DNA of 64,000 bases from Opitutaceae bacterium (lineage in GTDB: Bacteria; Verrucomicrobiota; Verrucomicrobiia; Opitutales; Opitutaceae). The translations under genes were made by a program, and so were the position numbers. The DNA is taken from NCBI GenBank assembly GCA_016711225.1, contig JADJTK010000007.1, positions 290,358-354,357 on the forward strand, given 5' to 3'. Shown here one piece after another: positions 36,439-45,023 of this stretch. The notes beneath the pieces are model-generated. The model had not been told where the DNA came from and ran no database searches. It was given only the letters and a program-made list of their open reading frames with translations. Positions within the stretch are counted from its first letter, which is position 1. Every line of letters begins with the position of its first letter.

Positions 36439-36987
36439 TCATTTCCGTTTGGAATCGGACCCACCGACAGGGGCCGCCACGGCTGAGCCGAGATCGGCCG
36501 AAGGCAGGCGAGCCGCCAGGTTGGACGAAGCCACTACGACCGTCTGCTGAGCAAACTCGTTGCTCAGACCGGACCGGGTCAAAGCGGATTCCGCAGCCGC
36601 CAAACACTCCGAGATGGCATTGTTGAGGTCCGGCTGGGTGATCTTCCCACCGGCGAGCGTCAGCGCCGTCGATTCGAGCACCCCCGACACCGCCAGCGAC
36701 AGGTCGCCGGCAGGCAGATTGACCGCCAACGCGGCGACAGCCGATTCCGCAATCTTGGGTGCCTGGGCCGGGAAAGCCTTCGTCATGGCCGCCACGATAT
36801 CGCGGGCGGCCGTCGGGTTGGCGGCGACGGCGGCAGTGACCATCGTCTCCAGCGAAGCAGGATCCTTTGTAACTGACGTCACCATCTGGTCGAGGTGCGA
36901 GCGGCTCGCCGGGGCAGTCTGGGCAAAAGCCGGCGTCGCAGCGATGGAGAGGGCGATAAAAGCGGAACTGAGGATGAGTTTACGCAT
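36439..36987 (-). CDS. Exported Ala-rich protein of unknown function
   Basis: 182 residues from the ATG at 36987, which begins a clear signal peptide (LILSSAFIALSIAATPAFAQ). The mature protein is helical and rich in Ala, Val, Ser and Thr (MVTAAVAANPTAARDIVAAM, IAESAVAALAVNLPAG). It has one Cys and no membrane segment. I do not recognise a family; similar short exported helical proteins are common in this phylum. Monocistronic. Confidence 0.75.
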   Translation of the reverse strand: MRKLILSSAFIALSIAATPAFAQTAPASRSHLDQMVTSVTKDPASLETMVTAAVAANPTAARDIVAAMTKAFPAQAPKIAESAVAALAVNLPAGDLSLAVSGVLESTALTLAGGKITQPDLNNAISECLAAAESALTRSGLSNEFAQQTVVVASSNLAARLPSADLGSAVAAPVGGSDSKRK

Positions 36988-37215
36988 GGTGCTAAGGTGG
37001 GGGTTACCTGCGGTTTGAGCCGAAAAACGACGCGGAAAGCAGAACCGGCGGAGCCTTCGAAGGCGATCCGAAAATGGCCAACGCTGTCCGGCGCTAGACG
37101 AGACGGCGGACACCGCGGCATTCTCCGTCATCAACCCACCGCCGCGCCGAACAAAGCAGGGAAAGGCGAAGAACCCATTCGCAGTCGTCCCTCGTTGCTC
37201 GCCACGAGGATCCGC

Positions 37216-38130
37216 TCAAGTCGCTTTCGGCCGGGGTATCTGGATCCGGATCCGGGTCCCGAGACCGAGCTCCGACGCGATCCAGAACCTGCCGCCGAAC
37301 TGTTTGGTGATCAAAAAGGCCTTCGTGAGCCCGTATCCGCCACCGTGCGTGCGGACATCGCTGACATTGCTGGCACGCTTACCGTATTGTACCACCTTGG
37401 TCACCTCGGACTTGGGGATGCCGCGCCCGGTATCATCGACGATGAAGCGAATCAATTCAGTGTCATCATGCAACGCCGCCGTGATGCGGCCGCCAGGAGC
37501 GGTGTATTTCCGGGCATTGGCTATGAGATCTCGGATGGAGTCCCGAAACCCGACGGGGATCATCACGGCAGGCCCGGAAGCGGCCTCGAGCCTGAGGTCG
37601 GCATAGTAGTCACTAGCCTCCTGGAGGGCCGGGTTGAAACACATGCGAAAGCGTCCGCGGCTGTTCTTCGCGACGGCTTCAAGGAAATGCACATAGTCCG
37701 CCCGGAGATCGTCCAGCGTCGGCTGTTCCCATTCGCCCGGGGCAGTCGCTCGTGCGAGAAGCTCCCGAGAACGGAGCTTTAGGATAGTGAAGATGGGGCG
37801 AAGATTGCCAAACGACTCCTCCATTCCCGCGGCGCGCGGCTTAAGCGCGAACACGAACTGAGCCTCGACCTCCCTGAGGATGACCCGCTCGTACTCCTCG
37901 ATGTGCGCCGCATCCTCCAGTGCCTTTCCGGGGGTCTCCATGGCCTCGAGCATCCTCTCGCACAAGGCCAGTGAATCAGCAAAGAGCCGACTGTCTCCCG
38001 CTAGGTTCTGGCCCAGAATCGAGAGTTCACAACGCAGCACGTTGAGCACGTTGATCAGGCCGTGCATCTCCAGCAGCGCCTCTTCGCCGACACTGAGCGG
38101 AGGAATGTCGGTGATTTCGATTTCGTGCAT
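37216..38130 (-). CDS. Soluble sensor histidine kinase
   Basis: 304 residues from the ATG at 38130 (an upstream ATG in frame would add 10). No membrane segment. The C-terminal HATPase domain is complete: N box RDLIANARKYT, D box IVDDTGRGIP and G box HGGGYGLTKAFL, followed by GGRFWIASELGLGTRIRI. The dimerisation/phosphoacceptor helix is divergent; EMHGLINVLN offers His23 as a candidate. It lies 95 bases downstream of a CheY-like regulator gene, its likely partner. A cytosolic two-component kinase for an internal signal; the signal is unknown. Confidence 0.85.
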   Translation of the reverse strand: MHEIEITDIPPLSVGEEALLEMHGLINVLNVLRCELSILGQNLAGDSRLFADSLALCERMLEAMETPGKALEDAAHIEEYERVILREVEAQFVFALKPRAAGMEESFGNLRPIFTILKLRSRELLARATAPGEWEQPTLDDLRADYVHFLEAVAKNSRGRFRMCFNPALQEASDYYADLRLEAASGPAVMIPVGFRDSIRDLIANARKYTAPGGRITAALHDDTELIRFIVDDTGRGIPKSEVTKVVQYGKRASNVSDVRTHGGGYGLTKAFLITKQFGGRFWIASELGLGTRIRIQIPRPKAT

Positions 38131-38225
38131 AGCGACACGGAGGGAATCGACTGCCCACACCGGGGACTGAAGGAGATTCGAGCCCTACCAGCCGGGTTTC
38201 CGTCGCAGATCGGATGCTTCCACAG

Positions 38226-38636
38226 TCAATTCTCCGCGTTGGACTGCTCATTGGCGGTCACATGACCGGTTCGGATGATCTCGGCCAGCACTCCGGTGAT
38301 CTTCTCCCGAGAGGTATCCTTGCGCACAAAATAGATGGCGCCGAGATCGACCGCCTGCTCCACCGTCCCACGGGTGGCGACGGAAGTGAGCATGATCACG
38401 CGAACGTGAGGATCGAGCCTCCGCAATTCCCGAAGTGCTCCAAGTCCATCCATCACGGGCATATTGATGTCCATCAGAACGAACTTGGGGCGGTGCTGGG
38501 CGTAGAGGGCAACCGCATCAATCCCGTTACCGGCCTCGTAAATGGTCACCGATCCAAGCTCCTGCAGGATCATGCCCAAGAACTTACGAATATGCGGCTC
38601 ATCATCGACGATGAGGATTTTGCCATAGAATTTCAT
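38226..38636 (-). CDS. Single-domain (CheY-like) response regulator
   Basis: 136 residues from the ATG at 38636. Receiver-domain residues are all present: the acidic pair Asp11/Asp12 (ILIVDDEP), phosphoacceptor Asp56 (FVLMDINMPVMDG), Thr84 (IMLTSVA) and Lys106 (FVRKDTSREK). No output domain. It precedes the soluble histidine kinase gene in the same direction, so the pair probably forms a phosphorelay or a motility/development switch acting by protein contact. Nothing in the window identifies the output. Confidence 0.92.
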   Translation of the reverse strand: MKFYGKILIVDDEPHIRKFLGMILQELGSVTIYEAGNGIDAVALYAQHRPKFVLMDINMPVMDGLGALRELRRLDPHVRVIMLTSVATRGTVEQAVDLGAIYFVRKDTSREKITGVLAEIIRTGHVTANEQSNAEN

Positions 38637-38757
38637 GAATAGTGGAAATCGAAAGCACGTACGCCGCTTCAGCGTGCTGGGTGCGCCGGCCAGACCAGAC
38701 ATCGGCAGTCTTCAAACCAGTCTTAAGGCCAATCCACGTGGGCGCGGCAAGAGGCCC

Positions 38758-38780
38758 AAAAGGGACATGTCAGAAATCCG
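38758..38780. repeat. 'AAAAGGGACATGTCAG' tag at membrane-fusion-gene break point
   Basis: The dispersed tag sits immediately beyond the point where the membrane fusion protein loses similarity, the same relation as at the truncated toxin (30078). Confidence 0.55.
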
Positions 38781-38787
38781 AACCCTA

Positions 38788-39502
38788 CCGTAGGTATCGA
38801 CGGTGAATGCAGCGTGCTGGCCCAGCTCGACCCGGCCAATGTCGGTCTCGTCGACATAGGCCCAGACTTCGAGGCGCGCCAGATCGATGAGGGTCACGAA
38901 AGCCGGGGCGGAGAAACTGGCGGAAACGGTCTCGCCCTCCTGCGTGGCGACCGAAGCGACGCCGCCGCCGATCGGGGCGACGAGCACGGCGTAGTCGAGC
39001 TGGGTCTGGGCGTAGTCGACGGCTGCCTTCGCGCCGGCGACCTGCTGCTCGGGATGGCAAAGGCGCGTTCGGCCTGATCGAGATCGCCGGCGGAGATCGC
39101 CCGGGCGGCGGCGATCGAGCGTTGGCGTGCCAGGTGCGAGGTCGCGTAACGCAGTTCGGCGAGGGCGCGGCGGAGGCTGGCCTCGGCCTCGTCGCGACGC
39201 GCGAACAACTCACGGTCGTCGAGCTCGGCAAGGCGTTGCCCCGGCCGGACCGTGTCGCCCACTTGGACATGCAGCCGTTTCACCACGCCGGAGAGCCGTG
39301 AGCCCACCCGCACCTCGGCGCCGACGCGCGGCTTGACCACGCCGGAAGCCTTGACGATCTGAGCGCGGTCGGCCGGCACAAGCGGGACGGCTGGAGTGGT
39401 GACAGCGCTTGGCGCGGGCGTATCGGCCCGGACGCCGCGCGGGAAGAAGACCGCGCCGGCAAGACCGAGACCGATGACGAGAATGACGAGTAACGTCCTC
39501 AT
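38788..39502 (-). pseudogene. RND/HlyD-type membrane fusion protein, frameshifted and 3' truncated
   Basis: Starts with a membrane anchor (LLVILVIGLGLAGAVFFPRG) and a biotinyl-lipoyl-like half motif (GSRLSGVVKRLHVQVGDTVR). A coiled-coil hairpin (RRALAELRYATSHLARQRSI) follows. Near 39055 the frame shifts to LDYAVLVAPIGGGVASV (second lipoyl half) and ARLEVWAYVDETDIGRVELG (beta barrel). Sequence similarity ends at about 38790, after TVDTYGR, at a repeat tag. The cognate permease and ATPase are absent. An orphaned remnant of a tripartite efflux or type I secretion system. Confidence 0.75.
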
Positions 39503-39776
39503 AAGCGCGGCCGGCCGACGTGATGACGGGACGTTGTGTGGAAGAATAGGATGCCCAAATGCATGCCGGCATCCTGCACTGTGGAGCCATAGACACCTCT
39601 AGAGAAAAGGAGACCGGGAGCCGGATCCGGTCGCGAAGACCAGAGCCCCAGGCGAAGGCAGGCATCATGCGCCCTCCGCGAAGGCCAGCCAGCCAACGAG
39701 GGCGATCGCCCTCGCCCCAAATTGCCCACGAACCAGACTCGTCAACTCCGCCCAGGCCCCCAAGCTGCCATGCAGC

Positions 39777-41735
39777 ATGGGCGCCAACAACGTCATCCCC
39801 GCCCGCATCGCCGAAGCGCTGCGCCGGTTCCCTCCCTTCTCGATGATGCCCGAGCCGGAGGTGGCCGCGCTGGCCTCTGCTTCGGTCGTGCGCGTGCTCG
39901 CGGCCGGAGAACGCGTCTGGACCCAGGGCGACCGCCCGGGCGCGGAGCTATTCTTCCTCGCGCGGGGCCGTGTCGAATACATCTGGCAGGTCGAGGGCCG
40001 CAGCGAACTCGTCGACGTGCGCGATGTCGGCGATGTGCTCGGGCTCACCGCCCTGCTCAAGGGCGAACCCTTCCGCGTGACCGCCCAGGTGGTCGAAGAC
40101 AGCCTGTTCTACACCCTGCCCTGGGCCGGCCTCAAACCGCTGCTCGACACCCACGACGACGCCCGCGACTACGCCCGGCGCCACCTCTTCTGGGCGACGC
40201 GTGTCGGCGATGTCGTTACCCTGCCCGAGCCCACCGAGTCCCGCGTGACCGGGCGCGCCAAGAACATCCTCCAGGCCCATCTCGACGGCGCCCGCCAGCT
40301 CGAGCCGCGCCATCCCGGCCGGCTGCTCACCTGCCCGCCGCACGAGACCATCCACCACGCCGCCGAGCTGATGGCCGCCCGCCGCGTGCCCTCCATCCTC
40401 GTGGTGGACGAGGCGCGCCGCCCCCTGGGTATCGTCACGGGCAACATGATCATGCAGAGCGTCGTGGTGGCGGGCCACGCCAAGGAGGAGCCCGTATCGG
40501 CGATCATGGTATCGCCGGTGGTCACGGTGGCCCCCCATTCCAGCGCCACCGCCGCCCTGCTCGTCATGCTGCGGCAACGCATCGGCCAAGTCTGCGTAAC
40601 CGAGGACGGCACGCCGGACTCGGCCGCCCTTGACGTGTGTTCGCATAAGGACCTGCTCGCCCAAAGCGGCCACCATCCCGCCGGGCTTTTGCGCCAGATC
40701 CGCGAGGCGCAGACCCCGGCCCGCTTCCGCGAACTCTGCGACGAGATCGAGGAGATCGCCCGCAGCTATCTCACCGCCGGGGTGTCGGCGGCCTTTCTCG
40801 GCCAGATCTGCGCCGAGCTCAGCGACGAGCTCGTCCACCATCTCCTCGATCTGGCCGCCGCCGAGCTCGCCGAACGCGGCACCCCGTTGCCGGATCGCGC
40901 CTGGGCCTGGATGTCGGTCGGCAGCGACGGTCGCCGTGAACAGATTCTGCGTACCGACATGGACAACGCACTGGTCTTCGCCGGCAGCGACTCGCCCGAG
41001 GCCGACGAGGCGGCCCGCCTGGTCTTTCTCCAGCTCACCGGCCGCGTCGTGGAGCAACTGGTTGCCTGCGGCTACGCGCGCTGCCAGGGCGGCGTGATGG
41101 CGGCCAACCGTACGTGGTGCCGCACCGCGGCCGAATGGCAGGCCGAGATCGCGCGGGTGCCCGACAGCGACGACGACCAGGCCGTCCTGCGAGCCGTCGT
41201 CCTCTACGACCTACGCTTTGTCGCCGGCGACAAACGCCTTTGCGCCCCCTTGCGCGAGCAAATCTTCGACTCGGTCTCCGCCAGCAAATCCCTCCAGCAA
41301 CGCCTCGCCCGGCAGGTCGTCGACACCCCTCCCCCGCTCAATTTCTTCGGCCGCTTCGTCGTGGAAACCCGCGGCAGCGGCGCCGGCGAATTCGACCTGA
41401 AGACACGCGCCATGGCCCCGCTGCGCGACGCCGCCCGCCTGCTCTCGCTGCGGCACCGCCTCAACCGCCGCTATTCCACCACCGGCCGCTGGGACGAGAT
41501 CCGACGCAATGTGCCGCGTCGTCAGGAACTGGCCACATTGGCCCGCGACGGCTACGACCAGCTCCTGCGCCTGCGCAACCTCAACGGCCTGCGGCGCGGC
41601 GACTCCGGCCGCTACCTCGACCCGGGCGTGCTCACCAAGCTCGAACGCGCCCAGCTCGCCAACATCTTCGACGTGGTCCGCATGGTCCAGGACGCCGTCC
41701 GAGAAGAGTTCGCCCTCGAGGCCCGACGCCTGTGA
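39777..41735 (+). CDS. cNMP-binding/CBS/DUF294 putative nucleotidyltransferase
   Basis: 652 residues with four parts. A cyclic-nucleotide-binding barrel spans about 15-130 (AGERVWTQGDRPGAELFFLA). Two CBS repeats span about 180-300 (HHAAELMAARRVPSILVVDE, PVSAIMVSPVVTVAPHSSAT). The DUF294 nucleotidyltransferase has the polymerase-beta-like active site AWMSVGSDGRREQILRTDMD (GSxGRxE and DxD). The DUF294 C-terminal helical domain ends LANIFDVVRMVQDAVREEF. The layout matches bacterial GlnD-like signalling proteins that sense a nucleotide and may nucleotidylate a partner. Its stop overlaps the next gene's GTG start, linking it to a DnaQ-like exonuclease, a recurrent pairing in bacteria. Confidence 0.93.
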   Translation: MGANNVIPARIAEALRRFPPFSMMPEPEVAALASASVVRVLAAGERVWTQGDRPGAELFFLARGRVEYIWQVEGRSELVDVRDVGDVLGLTALLKGEPFRVTAQVVEDSLFYTLPWAGLKPLLDTHDDARDYARRHLFWATRVGDVVTLPEPTESRVTGRAKNILQAHLDGARQLEPRHPGRLLTCPPHETIHHAAELMAARRVPSILVVDEARRPLGIVTGNMIMQSVVVAGHAKEEPVSAIMVSPVVTVAPHSSATAALLVMLRQRIGQVCVTEDGTPDSAALDVCSHKDLLAQSGHHPAGLLRQIREAQTPARFRELCDEIEEIARSYLTAGVSAAFLGQICAELSDELVHHLLDLAAAELAERGTPLPDRAWAWMSVGSDGRREQILRTDMDNALVFAGSDSPEADEAARLVFLQLTGRVVEQLVACGYARCQGGVMAANRTWCRTAAEWQAEIARVPDSDDDQAVLRAVVLYDLRFVAGDKRLCAPLREQIFDSVSASKSLQQRLARQVVDTPPPLNFFGRFVVETRGSGAGEFDLKTRAMAPLRDAARLLSLRHRLNRRYSTTGRWDEIRRNVPRRQELATLARDGYDQLLRLRNLNGLRRGDSGRYLDPGVLTKLERAQLANIFDVVRMVQDAVREEFALEARRL

Positions 41736-42409
41736 ACTGGTTTCGCCGCCACCGCGACCCGCTCGCCCAAGCCTACCGCGACGCCACGCCCCGCCGGCCC
41801 GCGCGGCGCCAAGCCTGGATGGAACTGACCTTCCTCGTGCTCGATGCCGAGACCACCGGCTTCAAGGTCGGGCAGGACCGGATGCTCTCGCTGGCCACCA
41901 TGCCCATCCGCCACGGGGACCTGCACGTGGGCGAAGCCGCCGACTGGGTGGTCTTTCAAGCCTCGGCTCCGGTGAACGCCGCCAGCTCCGTCCACGGCAT
42001 TCTACCATCGGAGACTGCGGCCGGCACCGCCGAGCGCGCAGTGCTCGCCGCACTGTTGCCGCGGTTGCACGGCGCCGTGGTCGTGGGCCACCACATCGGC
42101 TTCGACGCCGCGATACTCGACGAGGCCCTGCGGCGGCATTTCGGCACCGGCCTGCGCAATCCGTTGCTCGACACCGCCGCGCTGGCGATGGCAACGCTCG
42201 ACGCCTTCGCCCGCACCGCCTATCCGGGCCAGCGGCCGCCCACGCTCGAGGAACTCTGTGCCCATTGCGGAATCACACCGCTGGACCGCCACACCGCCGC
42301 GGGCGACGCCTTCACCACGGCCGAGCTCTTCCTCCTGCTGTGCGCCCGCCTGCGCCGCCGCCTCGATCGCCCGCTGCAGGCCAGGGATTTGCCGTTCACG
42401 CACGTGTGA
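41732..42409 (+). CDS. DnaQ-like 3'-5' exonuclease (DEDDh)
   Basis: 225 residues from the GTG at 41732, which overlaps the DUF294 stop (GTGA). The Exo I motif is FLVLDAETTGFK (Asp38, Glu40), Exo II is GHHIGFDAAILDEAL and Exo III is DRHTAAGDAFTTAELFLLLC with the DEDDh His. This fits a stand-alone epsilon-type exonuclease rather than the Pol III subunit, since no clamp-binding or polymerase-binding tail is evident. Coupled expression with the nucleotide-sensing DUF294 protein suggests that the pair act in nucleotide metabolism, RNA processing or signalling rather than proofreading. Confidence 0.93.
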   Translation: MNWFRRHRDPLAQAYRDATPRRPARRQAWMELTFLVLDAETTGFKVGQDRMLSLATMPIRHGDLHVGEAADWVVFQASAPVNAASSVHGILPSETAAGTAERAVLAALLPRLHGAVVVGHHIGFDAAILDEALRRHFGTGLRNPLLDTAALAMATLDAFARTAYPGQRPPTLEELCAHCGITPLDRHTAAGDAFTTAELFLLLCARLRRRLDRPLQARDLPFTHV

Positions 42410-42979
42410 GCGCATCCACACATCGGCGCCAGGGGGCCGGGAACGGAGAGGTGAGAGACTCCGCGCCGAGTTCTTCAACGGCCCCCCAGACTGGGGCGGC
42501 TCCTTCCGTCCATCCGTCCCGCCCTGACTGGTGGGAAGTTGGAGAAGTGCTCGAAGGGACACGTTGGAAACTCCCAACGCCCCGCCCTACTCCACCTTCA
42601 GCTCGACCCGAGTACGGAAGGACCAGCACGGCCGGGCCCCACGGATAATCGTTGAGTCCCCCGGCGCATGATGATGAACCGGCGTGTCACCCTTCTCCCC
42701 ACGACCGAAGCGGACGCGGCGTTTGCGTATCACGTCCTCACGGCAACAAACCGGGACCCCGTCATCGAACAAACCCCTGCCAGGCTCCACCGGCAACGCG
42801 CGTCCCAACGGGCTGCGACGACGGGTACTGGCGAGACCGCTCCTGAATAGCGCCGATAGGACAACCGCTCCTGCGCGCGAGTCCGAGCCAGCCTTCGCGC
42901 CCCCAACGGGATCGGGTCCCGGGGCGAAACGGCCCAAAGGGAACCGGGGCGGGGCAGCAAAGCACGCGCAACACTCCGA
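42410..42979. other. Mostly gene-free stretch with a repeat tag
   Basis: GAAGGGACACGTTGG (42553-42567) is a variant of the dispersed tag. CCCAAAGGGAACCGGGG (42938-42954) is another degenerate form. Apart from the short acetyltransferase-like remnant at 42668, nothing else is supported. Confidence 0.45.
42668..42850 (+). pseudogene. Acetyltransferase-like N-terminal remnant
   Basis: MMMNRRVTLLPTTEADAAFA then YHVLTATNRDP resembles the first strand and helix of GNAT-family acetyltransferases ('xLRPTTEADxxFxY'). Similarity ends after about 32 codons, and the remaining 28 codons look non-coding. The CoA-binding motif is missing. Confidence 0.35.
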
Positions 42980-43360
42980 CTATGAGCACACCGTGGGCGC
43001 GGAGCGGAGCACTCCGGCGGCTTCCCGCAGCAAATCGGAGATTGCAAAGGGCTTGGCGAGGATACGAACCGCCTCGGGGCCCGAGCGCAGCCAGTCCGGT
43101 AGTTCGTCGACGAGTCCGGTGATGAGCAGCACCGCCACATCGTCCTGCCGTTCACGGATTGCGCGAACGACCGCATCGCCGCCGAGCCCGGGCATCCGGT
43201 AGTCGGTGACAACAAGGTCGAACACGCGTCGTTCGAGTTGGTCAAGGGCGGCCTCGCCGGTAGCGGCAGCGGTCACCGAATAGCCTTGCCGGCCGAGAAC
43301 GGCGGTGAGGCAGGCCAGGACTGCAGGCTCGTCATCGACGAGGAGTACCTTTGCTTTCAT
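42980..43360 (-). CDS. Single-domain response regulator, orphan
   Basis: 126 residues from the ATG at 43360. Receiver residues: Asp9/Asp10 (VLLVDDEPAV), phosphoacceptor Asp53 (LVVTDYRMPGLGG), a Thr in VLLITGL and Lys in ILAKPFAISDLL. No output domain and no kinase adjacent. The GLVDELPDWL segment after beta-4 and the ILAKPF end are typical of PAS-kinase or CheY-like receivers. A minus-strand single gene with no visible operon. The gap upstream (43361-43660) shows no gene. Confidence 0.9.
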   Translation of the reverse strand: MKAKVLLVDDEPAVLACLTAVLGRQGYSVTAAATGEAALDQLERRVFDLVVTDYRMPGLGGDAVVRAIRERQDDVAVLLITGLVDELPDWLRSGPEAVRILAKPFAISDLLREAAGVLRSAPTVCS

Positions 43361-43660
43361 TGCAGATCGCTTCCTTGGGGAGAACGCAGTTGTCGGCGAC
43401 AACAAGTTGCCCACAGGTTGTTCCCAAGTCCGTGGCCTGCACTTCGTCCAGAGGGAAAGCCGACGAAGGGGCCGGTTTTGTCACCCTCCCGTCACGCAAT
43501 TGTTACAATCGCGGCGACCTACCGACAGGCCCCGGCGTTGACGATTCCGTTCCAGGGAATGCCGAGTTCGTCTCCCAAACGACTCTCCACAACCGTGTCG
43601 CCACGATCGAACTCCACGGCATCCCTGCCTCTCCTCGCTGCCCAACTCCTTCGTCCAGTC

Positions 43661-44776
43661 TCAGAGCAGCACGCGCCGCCCGGTGCGCGACGCTTCGTAG
43701 ATCGCCGTCACGATCTGCATGTCGCGACGTCCCATCTCGCCGGGCACGAGCGAAGGTGTGCCCGCCAGAATGGCCTCGGCGATCCCGTCGATCTGGGCCG
43801 CCTGCTGATGCGCGGTGGAAGACGGCAGCAGGCCGGCGCTCGTGCGCCCGACGAGTCCGTTGTAGCTGAAGGCTGGTTCGATCGCGAAAGCCCCCTGCGG
43901 CGCTTCGGCGCGGAAATGGTTCGCGCCCGTCTCATAGCTGCACATGCCTTCGCAGGTGGCCCCGTTGGCGAACTCGAGCGTGAAGTTGATTGTTTCCTCA
44001 ACTTCCTTGAACACAGCCGGCCGGTTCTTGGGCGGCTCGCTGGCCGTCACCGCGATGGGGGCACCCCCACCCGCCATACACGCCGCCTGAATGACATAGA
44101 TCCCCAGGTCCATGAGCGGACCACCGCCCGCTAGCTTCATCTCCAGGCGCCAACCTCCTCCGCGGTGGTGGAAGCCGAAGCCGCCGCCCATCGTCTTGAA
44201 CTCCCCATACTCCTTTTCCCGAGCCAGTCGCTTCAGCTCCTGCCACATCGGATGGTACTGCAGTCGATATCCGATCGACAGATGGACGCCCGCCGCGCGG
44301 CACGCGCCGATCATCGCCTCGCACTCGGCGACGGAGACGGCCATCGGCTTCTCGCAGATGACGTGTTTGCCCGCCTTGGCCGCGCGGATGGTGTGTTCGG
44401 CGTGCAGCCCGGGCGGCGTGACCACGTAGACGATGTCGATCGCAGGATTGTCTGCGAGCCGGTCCATCGTGCCGTAATCATAGACGCAGTGATCGGGCAA
44501 CGCGTAGTCGCGCGTCCAACGCGCGGCCTTTTCCGGCGTGCCCGTGACGATGCCTGCCAGTCGGCAATACTTGGATTCCAGCAGCGCCGGGGCGAGCTGA
44601 TGGGTGGCGTAACTGCCTAGGCCCACGAGCGCGACGCCGAGTTTCCGACCGGGCGCAACCGGCGCGGCAGGGCCGGTGGCGAAAGCGCGGCCGCCGAGCG
44701 CGAGACCGGCGGTGCCAAGGGCAAGGTGACGCAGGAACGAACGACGACTGGAGGGGGAAACAGGCGGGATATTCAT
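43661..44776 (-). CDS. TAT-exported GFO/IDH/MocA family oxidoreductase
   Basis: 371 residues from the ATG at 44776. The N-terminus has a twin-arginine signal (SSRRSFLRHLALGTAGLAL). The Rossmann domain follows (LGVALVGLGSYATHQLAPAL, IDIVYVVTPPGLHAEHTIRA) with the conserved CEKPMAVSV motif (catalytic Lys of EKP). The substrate domain has SIGYRLQYHPMWQELKRLAR and GGGPLMDLGIYVIQAACMAG. The TAT export and overall pattern resemble glucose-fructose oxidoreductase, which carries tightly bound NADP into the periplasm. The sugar substrate is not known. It is divergent from two giant glycosidase-like genes, so a linked carbohydrate role is plausible. Confidence 0.9.
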   Translation of the reverse strand: MNIPPVSPSSRRSFLRHLALGTAGLALGGRAFATGPAAPVAPGRKLGVALVGLGSYATHQLAPALLESKYCRLAGIVTGTPEKAARWTRDYALPDHCVYDYGTMDRLADNPAIDIVYVVTPPGLHAEHTIRAAKAGKHVICEKPMAVSVAECEAMIGACRAAGVHLSIGYRLQYHPMWQELKRLAREKEYGEFKTMGGGFGFHHRGGGWRLEMKLAGGGPLMDLGIYVIQAACMAGGGAPIAVTASEPPKNRPAVFKEVEETINFTLEFANGATCEGMCSYETGANHFRAEAPQGAFAIEPAFSYNGLVGRTSAGLLPSSTAHQQAAQIDGIAEAILAGTPSLVPGEMGRRDMQIVTAIYEASRTGRRVLL

Positions 44777-45023
44777 GAGTTGGAGCGGGGGACCGGGCTC
44801 GACGATGCGTCGAGGAGGCGCGTTTTCAACGCGATCGGGTTGTTCTTGGGCTGCAACGCCGCCGCCCCGCGCTGATGACGGCCACGGTATCTTTACCGCC
44901 CAGTTACTGGGGACTGGCTGCGAAAGCGTTGAACGCGTTCCCCCAGGCGCTTTCCCTGATAGCTCCTCCGTTTCGCCGGGCCCGCCGCGCCTCGCCCCCA
45001 CTCCGACAACCGAGCACTTCCCC

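Noticed and set aside
38166..38185. A tRNA T-arm-like string GATTCGAGCCC
   Set aside because: No acceptor, anticodon or D arm can be folded around it.
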